A stretch of 58,887 nt of DNA from Lysobacteraceae bacterium NML07-0707 (GCA_002798295.1 NWQT01000008.1:1-58887); one strand, 5' to 3'; shown: positions 27,387 through 35,861, numbered from the stretch's first letter. Program-made: numbers and translations. The notes: generated by a model from the sequence alone, not told the origin.

Positions 27387-28271
27387 ATGCGAGCGGCGTT
27401 CTTGTGGATATGTGCAGGTATGGCCTTGCTGGGCGCAGATAGCGTACTGGCAGGAACGCTATATCGCTGTGACAGTCCGGACGGCACGCGCAGCTATTCC
27501 AATAAACGGGTGCGCGGCGCCAGCTGTCAGGCAGTAGCCAGCTATACCCGGCAGCCCGCTTCCAGTTGGCGGCCGGTGGCCAGCGCTTCTGCCGCCAATA
27601 TCAAGCCCGAGCCGGTGAGCACGCCAGCACCCACCACACAGCCGCCGAGTACGCCCAAACCTGCCGCTGCCAGCGTGTCATCCACGCCCGGCGGCGGGCG
27701 CCGGGTCAGCGGGCAAATCTATACCTATACGGTTGATGGGGTGACCTATTCCACCAACCAGCGCCCCCAGGGCGTGGCTGCGGCGGCCATCAGAACCACG
27801 CCTTACAGCTTTATCGAAACCTGCTATGCCTGTGCTGCACAGCCCGGGGTGAACTTCGGGCGCCTGCGCCTCAATACCAATGCTTATCAGGCCGAGATTG
27901 CCGAGGCTGCGCGCCGGCATGGGGTGGATGAGGCGGTTATCCGCGCCATCATGCATGCCGAGTCTGCCTATAACCCCAATGCGCTCTCGCGCGCTGGCGC
28001 GCAAGGACTGATGCAGCTGATGCCTGCGACCGCGCGCCGCTTTGGCGTGACCAATGCCTTTGACCCGCGCCAGAATATTGATGGCGGCGTGCGTTATCTG
28101 GCCTGGCTGCTGCGCCGCTTCAATGGCGATTTGACCCTGGCTTCGGCTGGTTACAACGCCGGTGAAGGTGCGGTGGACAGATACAAAGGCGTGCCGCCGT
28201 ACAACGAAACCCGCCGCTATGTGGAGCGCGTGCGGGTACTGGCTGACCGTTACCGCGCCGAGCGGCGCTAA
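27387..28271 (+). CDS. Lytic transglycosylase (SLT domain) with N-terminal DUF4124-like part
   Basis: 294 residues from the ATG at 27387, chosen because a signal peptide starts there (MRAAFLWICAGMALLGADSVLA); upstream ATG 27351 is possible. After the signal a DUF4124-like module (LYRCDSPDGTRSYSNKRV) and a Pro/Thr/Ser linker, then the SLT domain (about 165-290): AIMHAESAYNPNALSRAGAQ with the catalytic Glu of HAES, GLMQLMPATARRFGV, NIDGGVRYLAWLL and SAGYNAGEGAV. It cleaves peptidoglycan in the periplasm. Divergent from miaB. Confidence 0.92.
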   Translation: MRAAFLWICAGMALLGADSVLAGTLYRCDSPDGTRSYSNKRVRGASCQAVASYTRQPASSWRPVASASAANIKPEPVSTPAPTTQPPSTPKPAAASVSSTPGGGRRVSGQIYTYTVDGVTYSTNQRPQGVAAAAIRTTPYSFIETCYACAAQPGVNFGRLRLNTNAYQAEIAEAARRHGVDEAVIRAIMHAESAYNPNALSRAGAQGLMQLMPATARRFGVTNAFDPRQNIDGGVRYLAWLLRRFNGDLTLASAGYNAGEGAVDRYKGVPPYNETRRYVERVRVLADRYRAERR

Positions 28272-28383
28272 TCGCCCGCCGTGCATTCTTCTGTCAGACG
28301 TACAAGACCGCCTGATTGCGCTTGAAGATAGGCTGTGAGCCGGGGTATTTGATGTTTTTTACAGTGATTTTTGCCAAAGGTCA

Positions 28384-28416
28384 TTGTCCCGCGCTTTCAG
28401 CTTCCGTTACACTTTG
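28384..28416 (+). promoter_or_regulatory. Possible promoter of the cytochrome bc1 operon
   Basis: TTGTCC, a 17-18 nt gap, and TACACT lie about 75 nt ahead of the Rieske start in the 218-nt gap after the transglycosylase. Both hexamers match the sigma-70 consensus at only four positions, so this is tentative. Confidence 0.3.
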
Positions 28417-28489
28417 TCGCCTTTGTGACCGAGCCGGGTAAATGGCTTGGTTGCCAGCTAATCGCCAGCAACAACAATCGGAGTGCCGA

Positions 28490-29101
28490 ATGGCCCACGA
28501 TGAAATTCATCCCCCGGTTGATCCGGGTCGTCGCCGGTTTCTGACCGCAACCACCGCTGTGGTGGGTGCGGTAGGTGCCGGTTTTGCCGCAGTTCCGTTC
28601 ATCAAGAGCTGGAATCCCAGTGCCCGTGCCAAATTGGCCGGTGCGCCGGTCATCCGCTCGGTATCGGATATCGAAGTAGGTAAGCAGGTCGAAGTAATTT
28701 GGCGTGGTCAGCCGATCTTTATCGCGCGCCGCAGCCAGGGCATGCTCGACACGCTGCCGGACATGAATGCCAAGGTGGTCGATCCTGAGTCCAGCAATGC
28801 GGACCAGACGCCTGCATTTGCCAAGAACCAGCATCGCTCGATCAAGCCGGAAATCCTGGTGCTGGTCGGCGTTTGCACGCACCTGGGCTGTGCGCCGCAG
28901 TTCATCCCCGAGGTCAAGCCGCAGGCTTTTGATCCGGACTGGAAGGGCGGTTATTTCTGCCCCTGCCACAAGTCCAAGTACGACATCGCCGGGCGCGTGT
29001 ATCACGCGCAGCCTGCGCCGCTGGCACTGCCGGTGCCGCCGTATCACTTCCAGGACGATGAAACCCTGGTGATTGGTATCGAACCACAGGGGGGCGCATA
29101 A
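28490..29101 (+). CDS. petA: Ubiquinol-cytochrome c reductase, Rieske iron-sulfur subunit
   Basis: 203 residues starting at ATG 28490 behind CGGAGTG. N-terminal twin-Arg-like RRRFLTATTAVVGAVGAGFAAVPF forms the single membrane anchor; the [2Fe-2S] ligands are in CTHLGC (about 127-132) and CPCHKS (about 157-162). It carries electrons from quinol to cytochrome c1 on the periplasmic side. First gene of petABC, three nt before cytochrome b. Confidence 0.96.
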   Translation: MAHDEIHPPVDPGRRRFLTATTAVVGAVGAGFAAVPFIKSWNPSARAKLAGAPVIRSVSDIEVGKQVEVIWRGQPIFIARRSQGMLDTLPDMNAKVVDPESSNADQTPAFAKNQHRSIKPEILVLVGVCTHLGCAPQFIPEVKPQAFDPDWKGGYFCPCHKSKYDIAGRVYHAQPAPLALPVPPYHFQDDETLVIGIEPQGGA

Positions 29102-29104
29102 GCC

Positions 29105-30373
29105 ATGTCCAAGATCATGCAAGTCACCAATAACCTGATGGATTGGTTCAACGAGCGTGCGCCCGGCTTCATGCCGTTCTACCGCAAGCACATGACGCAT
29201 TACTATGCGCCGAAGAACTTCAACATCTGGTACATCTTCGGCGTGCTGTCGATGGTGGTGCTGGTCAACCAGATTCTGACCGGCATTTTCCTCACCATGC
29301 ACTTCAAGACCAGTGCCAAGGAAGCGTTCGACTCGGTCGAATACATCATGCGCGATGTCGAGTGGGGCTGGTTGATCCGCTATATGCACTCCACCGGCGC
29401 TTCACTGTTCTTTGTGGTGGTGTATCTGCACATGTTCCGCGGCCTGATGTACGGCAGCTACCGCAAGCCGCGCGAGCTGGTGTGGATTCTCGGCATGCTG
29501 ATCTATCTGGTGCTGATGGCCGAGGCCTTCATGGGCTATGTGCTGCCCTGGGGACAAATGTCGTTCTGGGGTGCCAAGGTGATCATCTCGCTGTTTGGCG
29601 CGGTGCCGGTCATCGGTGGCGGCCTGACCGAATGGATCATGGGTGACTACAACCCCTCCGATGCCACCTTGAACCGTTTCTTCGCCCTGCACGTGATTGC
29701 CCTGCCGCTGGTGCTGTTGCTGCTGGTGGTGCTGCACCTGGGGGCGCTGCATGAAGTGGGTTCCAACAACCCCGACGGCATTGAAATCAAGAAGGGTCCG
29801 AAGGGCAACCGCTGGTCGCCGACCGCACCGGCCGATGGCATCCCGTTCCATCCGTATTACACGGTGAAGGACACCTTCTTCGTCGGTTGCTTCCTGATGG
29901 TGGCCGCATTCATCATCTTCTTTGTGCCGGCTTTTGGTGGCTGGTTCCTGGAGCATGACAACTTCACTGCCGCCAACGAGCTGGTCACGCCGCCGCACAT
30001 CAAGCCGGTGTGGTACTTCACCCCGTATTACGCCATGTTGCGCGTGGTGCCCTCGTTCTTTGGCATCAAGCTCTGGGGCGTGCTGGTGATGGGGGGCGCG
30101 ATTGCCGTGCTGTTCCTGCTGCCGTGGCTCGACAAGTCGCCGGTCAAGTCCTACCGCTACCGTGGCAAGCTGTCCTGGATGCTGCTGATCCTGTTCGCCA
30201 TCGCCTTTATCTGGCTGGCCAAGATTGGTGGCGGCCCCGGCACCGATCCGAAAGAAGAAGTCATCGGCCGCATTCTGACCGTTTACTACTTCCTGTTCTT
30301 CCTGACTATGCCAATCTGGACCAAATGGGACAAAACCAAACCCGTCCCCGAGCGCGTTACGGGGGGGCACTGA
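29105..30373 (+). CDS. petB: Ubiquinol-cytochrome c reductase, cytochrome b subunit
   Basis: 422 residues with eight to nine membrane helices. Haem-ligating His pairs sit in MHSTGASLFFVVVYLHMFRG and FALHVIALPLVLLLLVVLHLG; GYVLPWGQMSFWGA is the Qo-site signature and the PPHIKPVWYFTPYYAML part the second. Full length for the fused bacterial cytochrome b. Forms the membrane core of complex III with the neighbouring Rieske and c1 subunits. Confidence 0.97.
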   Translation: MSKIMQVTNNLMDWFNERAPGFMPFYRKHMTHYYAPKNFNIWYIFGVLSMVVLVNQILTGIFLTMHFKTSAKEAFDSVEYIMRDVEWGWLIRYMHSTGASLFFVVVYLHMFRGLMYGSYRKPRELVWILGMLIYLVLMAEAFMGYVLPWGQMSFWGAKVIISLFGAVPVIGGGLTEWIMGDYNPSDATLNRFFALHVIALPLVLLLLVVLHLGALHEVGSNNPDGIEIKKGPKGNRWSPTAPADGIPFHPYYTVKDTFFVGCFLMVAAFIIFFVPAFGGWFLEHDNFTAANELVTPPHIKPVWYFTPYYAMLRVVPSFFGIKLWGVLVMGGAIAVLFLLPWLDKSPVKSYRYRGKLSWMLLILFAIAFIWLAKIGGGPGTDPKEEVIGRILTVYYFLFFLTMPIWTKWDKTKPVPERVTGGH

Positions 30374-30375
30374 TA

Positions 30376-31122
30376 ATGAATACGCTGATTCGTAATGCAC
30401 TGTTCGCACTTGTTGCCGCCATTGGCTTCGCCGGTGCAGCGCAGGCGGCCGATGACGTGCCGCTGATGCACTCGGGTATTGACCTCAGCGACAAAGCTTC
30501 GCTGCAACGCGGTGCCAAGTACTACATGAACTACTGTGCCGGTTGCCACTCGCTGAAATACCAGCGCTACTCGCGGATGGCTGAAGACCTCGGGCTTACC
30601 GAAGAAGAAGTCAAGGAAAACCTGATCTTCAACAGCGATACCCAGATGGGTGAAAACATCAATACCGGGATTGACCCGAAGCTGGGCGAAGCGTTCTTCG
30701 GCAAGGCGCCGCCGGATTTGTCGGTGATTTCCCGGGTGCGCGGTGATGACTGGATTTACAGCTATCTGAAATCGTTCTATCTGGACGATACCCGTCCGCT
30801 GGGCTGGAACAATACCGTGTTCCCGAATGCCTCGATGCCGAATGTGCTGTGGGAGCTGCAAGGTCTGCAACATCCGCAATACGGCATGCTCGATGAAACC
30901 GGCGAGCGCCCGGTCACTGGCATGGTGGTGACCCAGGCCGGTCGCCTCAATGCCGAGGAATTCGATCAGGTCGTGCGTGACATCACCGCTTTCCTGGCTT
31001 ACACCGGCGAGCCGGTGATTCTCAAGCGCCAGCAACTGGGGGTATGGGTGCTGCTTTTCCTGGCAGTCTTCACCTTCTTTGCCTGGTTGCTCAAGCGCGA
31101 ATACTGGAAGGATGTACATTGA
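30376..31122 (+). CDS. petC: Ubiquinol-cytochrome c reductase, cytochrome c1 subunit
   Basis: 248 residues from ATG 30376, directly after the cytochrome b stop. Signal peptide MNTLIRNALFALVAAIGFAGAAQA, haem-c motif CAGCH (about 55-59), a distal methionine candidate in NASMPNVLWELQG, and a C-terminal membrane anchor (LGVWVLLFLAVFTFFAWLL). Passes electrons from the Rieske protein to soluble cytochrome c. Its upstream in-frame extension is inside petB and is not coding. Confidence 0.96.
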   Translation: MNTLIRNALFALVAAIGFAGAAQAADDVPLMHSGIDLSDKASLQRGAKYYMNYCAGCHSLKYQRYSRMAEDLGLTEEEVKENLIFNSDTQMGENINTGIDPKLGEAFFGKAPPDLSVISRVRGDDWIYSYLKSFYLDDTRPLGWNNTVFPNASMPNVLWELQGLQHPQYGMLDETGERPVTGMVVTQAGRLNAEEFDQVVRDITAFLAYTGEPVILKRQQLGVWVLLFLAVFTFFAWLLKREYWKDVH

Positions 31123-31130
31123 TGGAAGCC

Positions 31131-31156
31131 CGACGCGAGCCTGATGGCTCGCGTCG
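31131..31156 (+). terminator. Stem-loop between petC and sspA
   Basis: CGACGCGAGC (31131-31140) and GCTCGCGTCG (31147-31156) form a perfect 10-bp stem with a six-nt loop. No T-run follows, so it may only attenuate or stabilise the petABC message before sspAB. Confidence 0.5.
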
Positions 31157-31217
31157 CGTATCATGCGCCTTTGCAATATGGGATAGGGCGCTGGACTAGG
31201 TCAAAGGGAGTCATGCA

Positions 31218-31862
31218 GTGATGATGTCGGTCAGTTCCAGAATACGAAACAATCTGACGCTGTTTTCCGGTGTGGATGATGTGCTATCGCACCGTACCCG
31301 TTTGGTCTTGGCCGCCAAGGGCGTGAGCTATGACTTCATTCCGGTTGATCCGATGCGGCCACCGGAAGACTTGATGGATCTCAACCCCTATCACTCGCTG
31401 CCCACCCTGGTTGAACGTGACTTGGTTCTGTACGCGGCAAGCGTGGTCAGTGAATATCTGGATGAGCGTTACCCGCATCCGCCACTGATGCCGATTGAGC
31501 CCATCGCCCGTGCCCGCCTGCGTCTTGCCATGCTGCGCATCGAGCATGACTGGGTGCCGCAAGTGCAGGCGATGCAACTGGGGAACAAGGCGCAGGCCAG
31601 CGCTGCGCGCAAGCGCCTGACTGAACTGCTGGTACAGGCAGTGCCGGTATTCAAGGCCAGCAAGTTCTATCTCAATACGGAAATGAGTCTGGCGGATTGC
31701 GCCATGGCGCCGATTATCTGGCGTCTGGAGGCGCTGGGGATACCGCTGCCCAAGGACGGCGCCAAGGCAATTGAGGAATACGGCAATCGTATTTTCCGTA
31801 ATCCCGGTTTTCTCCGCAGCCTGACCGAAGAAGAAAAGAAGCTGCGCGAAATCCCGGAATGA
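31218..31862 (+). CDS. sspA: Stringent starvation protein A (GST-fold)
   Basis: 214 residues. Thioredoxin-like N-terminal half (LTLFSGVDDVLSHRTRLVLAAKG, LNPYHSLPTLVERDLVLYAASVVSEYLDERYPHPPL) and helical C-terminal half (MSLADCAMAPIIWRLEALGI); SspA has a GST fold without GST activity and binds RNA polymerase in E. coli. The PxxxP-type acidic surface PHPP region is kept. It precedes sspB by 34 nt, the standard pairing, and follows petABC as in many beta/gammaproteobacteria. Confidence 0.94.
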   Translation: MMMSVSSRIRNNLTLFSGVDDVLSHRTRLVLAAKGVSYDFIPVDPMRPPEDLMDLNPYHSLPTLVERDLVLYAASVVSEYLDERYPHPPLMPIEPIARARLRLAMLRIEHDWVPQVQAMQLGNKAQASAARKRLTELLVQAVPVFKASKFYLNTEMSLADCAMAPIIWRLEALGIPLPKDGAKAIEEYGNRIFRNPGFLRSLTEEEKKLREIPE

Positions 31863-31896
31863 TGTTCGCCACTGCTTTGCAAGACGAGGGATGGGC

Positions 31897-32400
31897 ATGA
31901 GTGATATGCCGGAGATGAGCAGCCAGAGGCCGTATCTGCTGCGCGCCATGCACGAATGGATCAGCGATAACGGCATGACGCCCTACCTGTTGGTCAATGC
32001 GAATTTCAAAGGCGTGCACGTGCCACCGCATACCATCAAGGATGGGCAGGTGGTGCTGAATATCGCCGAACGCGCAGTGCACATGCTCAGCCTAGGCAAT
32101 GAATACATTACCTTCAATGCCCGCTTTGGCGGTGTCAGCCACGAGGTGTTCGTGCCGGTGGCTGCGGTGCTGGCGATCTATGCGCGTGAAACCGGGCAGG
32201 GGATGGGCTTGCCGCCTGATTTGGATGTCAGTGATGAGTCTGAAGTGGATATAGGCGTATCTTCGAGCGCCACAGACGATAAGTCTGCGGCAGCGACAAA
32301 ACTTGTTTCAGTTCCCTCTGATGATGATGGCGGTGATGAGCCACCATCGAACAGTCCCGCATCTCCCCCCAGGCGTGGCCATTTGCGGGTAATCAAGTAA
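31897..32400 (+). CDS. sspB: ClpXP protease specificity-enhancing factor SspB
   Basis: 167 residues from ATG 31897, preferred over 31891 because GAGGG lies at good spacing. The substrate-binding domain (about 5-115: RPYLLRAMHEWISDNGMTPYLLVN, FNARFGGVSHEVFVPVAAVLAIYARE) is followed by an acidic, flexible linker and the short basic ClpX-binding tail RGHLRVIK at the extreme C-terminus, exactly as in E. coli SspB. It delivers ssrA-tagged proteins to ClpXP. Confidence 0.94.
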   Translation: MSDMPEMSSQRPYLLRAMHEWISDNGMTPYLLVNANFKGVHVPPHTIKDGQVVLNIAERAVHMLSLGNEYITFNARFGGVSHEVFVPVAAVLAIYARETGQGMGLPPDLDVSDESEVDIGVSSSATDDKSAAATKLVSVPSDDDGGDEPPSNSPASPPRRGHLRVIK

Positions 32401-32408
32401 GCCGATTT

Positions 32409-32507
32409 TTATCGGCGCAGCCAGGCGGCGATGCTGAGTCGCTCGCGCTTGGCAGGCAATACTTCGTGCTCCAGCTCGCTCAAAAAGCATAGGGATGCGC
32501 TGATGCA
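32409..32507 (-). pseudogene. C-terminal scrap of a 2OG-Fe(II) oxygenase
   Basis: Read on the minus strand, 24 codons give FLSELEHEVLPAKRERLSIAAWLRR and a TAA. This is the C-terminal end of prolyl-4-hydroxylase/PKHD-type 2-oxoglutarate oxygenases, where the His of LEHEV and the Arg of RERLS ligate iron and 2OG. The rest of the gene is gone: upstream the frame has no family similarity and the DNA changes into the tRNA-associated repeat. The gene was presumably truncated by an integration or deletion event. A short GCCGAT/ATCGGC hairpin covers its end (32401-32416). Confidence 0.7.
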
Positions 32508-32516
32508 CACAATTTC

Positions 32517-32662
32517 GATACCAAAATTGATGTCGCCGTATAGTTGCGCATCACACAAAAAGCGCACAGACTACGTCTCCACGCTCACACGATCTCCAAG
32601 GCAATGATGTCTTGGAACGAAAAGCAAAAACTTAGCAGTGTCACTTGTTTACACCTGACAAC
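32517..32662 (+). repeat. Structured repeat, copy A, upstream of tRNA-Leu
   Basis: Shares about 140 nt with 38751-38890. The best block is CCGTATAGTTGCGCA...AAAAGCGCACAGACTAC..CTCCACGCTCACACGA. Two stems are conserved: TGCGC/GCGCA (32545-32549 with 32562-32566) and TCCAAGGC/GTCTTGGA (32595-32602 with 32609-32616) around the same AATGAT loop. Ends 22 nt before tRNA-Leu. Confidence 0.8.
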
Positions 32663-32684
32663 GGCGTAACAAATAGAACACCAC

Positions 32685-32768
32685 GCCCGGGTGGCGAAAC
32701 TGGTAGACGCAAGGGACTTAAAATCCCTCGGTGGAAACACCATGCGGGTTCGATTCCCGCCCCGGGCA
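32685..32768 (+). tRNA. tRNA-Leu(TAA)
   Basis: Cloverleaf: acceptor GCCCGGG/CCCGGGC, D arm TGGCGAAACTGGTAGACGCA, anticodon stem GGGACTTAAAATCCC with anticodon TAA, long class-II variable arm (TCGGTGGAAACACCAT), T arm GCGGGTTCGATTCCCGC, discriminator A. CCA is not encoded. A TTGTTT/TAACAA promoter-like pair lies just upstream inside and after the repeat. Confidence 0.96.
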
Positions 32769-32784
32769 CACACTGGAGAGCGCT

Positions 32785-34059
32785 GTGCCGCAACTTGCTG
32801 ATGCAAACATTGCCGTGATGGGTCTGGGCTATGTGGGTCTGCCATTGGCGGTGGCTTTTGCCCGGCACTTTCCTACCGTGGGCTTTGATACTGATGCCGG
32901 GCGTATCGCCGAGTTGCGAGCGGGCATCGACCGTACCCGTGAAGTGCCCAATGACGCTCTTGCCGTACCGCAGCTGTGCTACAGCGCTGATGCGGCGGCA
33001 CTTGCTGACTGCAATGTGTATATCGTCACCGTGCCGACGCCTATCGATGCGGCACATGACCCTGACCTTAGGCCATTGATGGCAGCCAGCGAGCTGGTCG
33101 CTGCGCATCTGAAACCAGGCAATGTGGTGATTTTCGAGTCCACTGTGTATCCGGGTACTACTGAAGAAATCTGCGTGCCGCTCTTGGAGCAAGGCTCGGG
33201 GCTGCGCTTCAACGTGGATTTTTTCTGCGGTTACAGCCCGGAGCGGGTTAATCCCGGCGATCACAGGCGGCGGCTGGCGGATATCGTCAAGGTCACTTCC
33301 GGCTCCAACGCGGCGACGGCGGATTTTGTCGATGCCCTGTACCGGCGCATCATCACTGCGGGCACGCATCGCGCGCCCAGCATTCGGGTGGCCGAGGCCG
33401 CCAAGGTGATCGAGAACATCCAGCGCGATGTCAATATCGCGCTCATCAACGAGCTGGCGCTGGTGTTCGACCGTTTGGGACTCGATACCCGTGATGTATT
33501 GGATGCGGCCAGCAGCAAATGGAATTTTTTGCCGTTTCAGCCGGGACTGGTGGGCGGGCACTGCATCGGCGTTGACCCGTATTACCTGCTGCACAAGTCG
33601 GAGTCCGCTGGCTATCACCCGCAGCTGATTGATACTGCCCGCCGCATCAATAACCGCATGGGGGCGCATGTGGCAAGCCGGGTGCTGGCATTGCTTGCCG
33701 GGCGCGGCAAGCAGCCACAAGGCGCTCGCGTACTGGTCATGGGCATGACGTTCAAAGAAGACTGCCCCGACCTTCGCAACAGCAAGGTGCTGGACGTGAT
33801 TGCCGCGTTGCAAGCGGCAGGCGCTGCCGTCGATGTGCATGACCCTTGGGCGGATCCGCAGCAGGCACATGCCGAATATGGCATCGAGTTGTTGTGTGAT
33901 TTGCAGCCGGGTGACTATGACGCGCTGGTACTGGCCGTGGCGCATCGCCAATACTTGGCGATGGATGCGGCAACACTGCGTGCATTGGGCGCCGCCGATG
34001 CACTGGTATATGACGTCAAATCGGTATTGCCGCGTGCCGTGGTGGATGCGCGGCTTTGA
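32785..34059 (+). CDS. tviB: UDP-N-acetyl-hexosamine/UDP-glucose 6-dehydrogenase family (TviB/WbpA-like)
   Basis: 424 residues from GTG 32785, with GGAGAG seven nt ahead. NAD-binding Rossmann start IAVMGLGYVGLPLAVAFA; catalytic-domain GYSPERVNPGD and SKWNFLPFQPGLVGGHCIGVDPYYL, where Cys of GGHCIG is the nucleophile; C-terminal UDP-binding domain with GMTFKEDCPDLRNSKVLDVI. It oxidises a UDP-sugar to the uronic acid for surface polysaccharide; the closest named relatives are TviB-type UDP-GlcNAc dehydrogenases. It starts 17 nt after tRNA-Leu and has no other glycan genes around it. Symbol is by resemblance. Confidence 0.9.
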   Translation: MPQLADANIAVMGLGYVGLPLAVAFARHFPTVGFDTDAGRIAELRAGIDRTREVPNDALAVPQLCYSADAAALADCNVYIVTVPTPIDAAHDPDLRPLMAASELVAAHLKPGNVVIFESTVYPGTTEEICVPLLEQGSGLRFNVDFFCGYSPERVNPGDHRRRLADIVKVTSGSNAATADFVDALYRRIITAGTHRAPSIRVAEAAKVIENIQRDVNIALINELALVFDRLGLDTRDVLDAASSKWNFLPFQPGLVGGHCIGVDPYYLLHKSESAGYHPQLIDTARRINNRMGAHVASRVLALLAGRGKQPQGARVLVMGMTFKEDCPDLRNSKVLDVIAALQAAGAAVDVHDPWADPQQAHAEYGIELLCDLQPGDYDALVLAVAHRQYLAMDAATLRALGAADALVYDVKSVLPRAVVDARL

Positions 34060-34077
34060 GTTTTTGGAGTGTTCGCC

Positions 34078-35709
34078 GTGTCCCGTTACCTGGTTTATGT
34101 GATTTCGGTTGTGTTGAGCCTTGTGAGCCTGGGGCTGCTGCTGCGCGGTCATGCTGCGGCCGTCTGGGGGCTTGGGGTGTTTGGCGCACTGGCGGCGCTG
34201 GGTACCTGGGATCTGTTGCAGACCCGCTCGACGCTGCGGCGGTTGTATCCGGTGATGGCGCATTTTCGTTACGGACTGGAGTCGATCGGCCCGGAAATCC
34301 GCCAGTACTTCATCGAGCGCGATACCGAGAAGGTGCCGTTCTCGCGCGAGCAGCGCGCACTGGTGTATCAGCGTGCCAAGTCGGTCAGCGATGTGGTGCC
34401 ATTTGGCAGCAAGCTCGATGTGTATGGCAACCAGTACGAATGGATCAACCATTCGCTACTGCCTTCTGCACACCACGAGGCCGATTACCGCATCCTGATC
34501 GGCGGGCCGCAGTGCCGCCAGCCTTACCAGGCCAGCATCTTCAATATCTCGGCGATGAGCTTTGGCGCGCTTTCGGCCAATGCGGTACGCGCCCTGAACC
34601 TCGGCGCCCGGCGCGGCGGCTTTGCCCATGACACTGGCGAGGGCGCGATTGCGCGCTATCACCGCGAGCATGGCGGCGACCTGATCTGGGAGATCGGCTC
34701 GGGCTATTTTGGCTGCCGGGATGCGCAGGGTCGCTTCGACCCGGAGCGTTTTGCCCGCCATGCCGCCGAGGCGCAGGTAAAGATGATCGAGCTGAAGCTG
34801 TCGCAGGGCGCCAAGCCCGGACATGGCGGCATGCTACCCGGCTCCAAGGTCACCGCCGAGATCGCTGAAACCCGTGGCGTGCCGATGGGAGTGGACTGCA
34901 TTTCACCGGCCACGCACTCCAGCTTCGACAGCCCGGTGAGCCTGCTGGAATTCGTCGCCCGGCTGCGCGAGCTGGCCGAAAGCAAGCCGGTCGGTTTCAA
35001 GCTCGCTATTGGCCATCCTTGGGAGTGGTTCGGGATCGCCAAGGCGATGCAGGAAACCGGTATCCTGCCCGACTTCATCGTCATCGATGGTGCTGAGGGC
35101 GGCACTGGCGCGGCGCCTTCTGAGTTCATCAATCATGTCGGCGTGCCGATGCACGAGGGGCTGCATCTGGTACACAACACCCTGATCGGCCTGAACTTGC
35201 GCCAGCACATCCGGCTCGGCGCCGCCGGGCAGATCGTCAGCGCCTTCGATATCGCCCGCACCCTGGCGTTGGGCGCGGATTGGTGTAATGCCGCGCGCGG
35301 CTTCATGCTGTCGTTGGGCTGCATCCAGTCGCTGAGCTGCCACAACGGCCGTTGCCCCACCGGCATCGCCACCCAGGATCCGCGCCGCTGGAAAAAGCTC
35401 GATGTCGAGGATAAGGCGCGGCGGGTGCAGGCCTTCCACGACAATACCCTGCAAGCCTTGCGTGATCTGGTTTGCGCCGCCGGACTGGAGCATCCCAGCC
35501 AGCTCGGCCCCGAGCACATCCTGCGGCGGGTGTCGCCGACTGAAATACGCGCCTACAACGCGCTGTTCAATTACCTCAAGCCGGGCGAGCTGCTGCGTGC
35601 GGAAACACCGAAGCATGCGGTGTTCCGCGAGTACTGGCCGGTAGCTTCCAGCCGCAGCTTCGCGCCGCCGGCGGGGAGTGCCAACCTGCAGTTGCGGGTA
35701 TCGCTCTGA
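34078..35709 (+). CDS. FMN-binding glutamate synthase family protein, membrane-anchored
   Basis: 543 residues from GTG 34078 (GGAG eight nt upstream; GTG 34069 also open). One or two N-terminal membrane helices (YLVYVISVVLSLVSLGLLL, VWGLGVFGALAALGTW) precede the glutamate-synthase central/FMN domain: FNISAMSFGALSANAVRALN, GEGAIARYHREHGGDLIWEIGSG, SQGAKPGHGG, DGAEGGTGAAPSEF, and the Fe-S-type cysteines CIQSLSCHNGRCPTGIATQ. Amidotransferase and NADPH domains are missing, so it is not a complete GOGAT; YerD-like proteins of this shape have no established reaction. It follows tviB by 18 nt and may be co-transcribed. Confidence 0.9.
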   Translation: MSRYLVYVISVVLSLVSLGLLLRGHAAAVWGLGVFGALAALGTWDLLQTRSTLRRLYPVMAHFRYGLESIGPEIRQYFIERDTEKVPFSREQRALVYQRAKSVSDVVPFGSKLDVYGNQYEWINHSLLPSAHHEADYRILIGGPQCRQPYQASIFNISAMSFGALSANAVRALNLGARRGGFAHDTGEGAIARYHREHGGDLIWEIGSGYFGCRDAQGRFDPERFARHAAEAQVKMIELKLSQGAKPGHGGMLPGSKVTAEIAETRGVPMGVDCISPATHSSFDSPVSLLEFVARLRELAESKPVGFKLAIGHPWEWFGIAKAMQETGILPDFIVIDGAEGGTGAAPSEFINHVGVPMHEGLHLVHNTLIGLNLRQHIRLGAAGQIVSAFDIARTLALGADWCNAARGFMLSLGCIQSLSCHNGRCPTGIATQDPRRWKKLDVEDKARRVQAFHDNTLQALRDLVCAAGLEHPSQLGPEHILRRVSPTEIRAYNALFNYLKPGELLRAETPKHAVFREYWPVASSRSFAPPAGSANLQLRVSL

Positions 35710-35740
35710 AGTAGGTGCCATTTCATCGCAATCTCGCATT

Positions 35741-35813
35741 GCTAACTGGGTATGACCTCCAAGGAGGATTGCCCGGGACTTGTGTAATAGCAAGGTGTTG
35801 GATGTGATTGTCA
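35741..35813 (+). pseudogene. Fossil fragment of a second UDP-sugar dehydrogenase
   Basis: This non-coding stretch aligns with tviB 33730-33806: GGTATGACCTCCAAGGAGGA matches GGCATGACGTTCAAAGAAGA, and CAAGGTGTTGGATGTGATTG matches CAAGGTGCTGGACGTGATTG. It translates as TSKEDCP, then after a one-base shift DLCNSKVLDVI, echoing TFKEDCPDLRNSKVLDVI. The substitutions are mostly third-position, so it comes from a related but distinct dehydrogenase gene, now broken. Confidence 0.75.
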
Positions 35814-35861
35814 CACCAAGTAATGGGTAATCGGCTTTGGCGTCTTGGGCGGCTGTTTAGA

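Noticed and set aside
32401..32416. GCCGAT-TTTT-ATCGGC hairpin as the sspB terminator
   Set aside because: Only six pairs and no T-run; it overlaps the oxygenase remnant's stop, so no separate terminator was listed.
32641..34452. 603-codon open frame on the minus strand
   Set aside because: Lies antisense to tviB and tRNA-Leu, which have clear family motifs; it is a high-GC shadow with His/Gln/Arg-rich nonsense composition.
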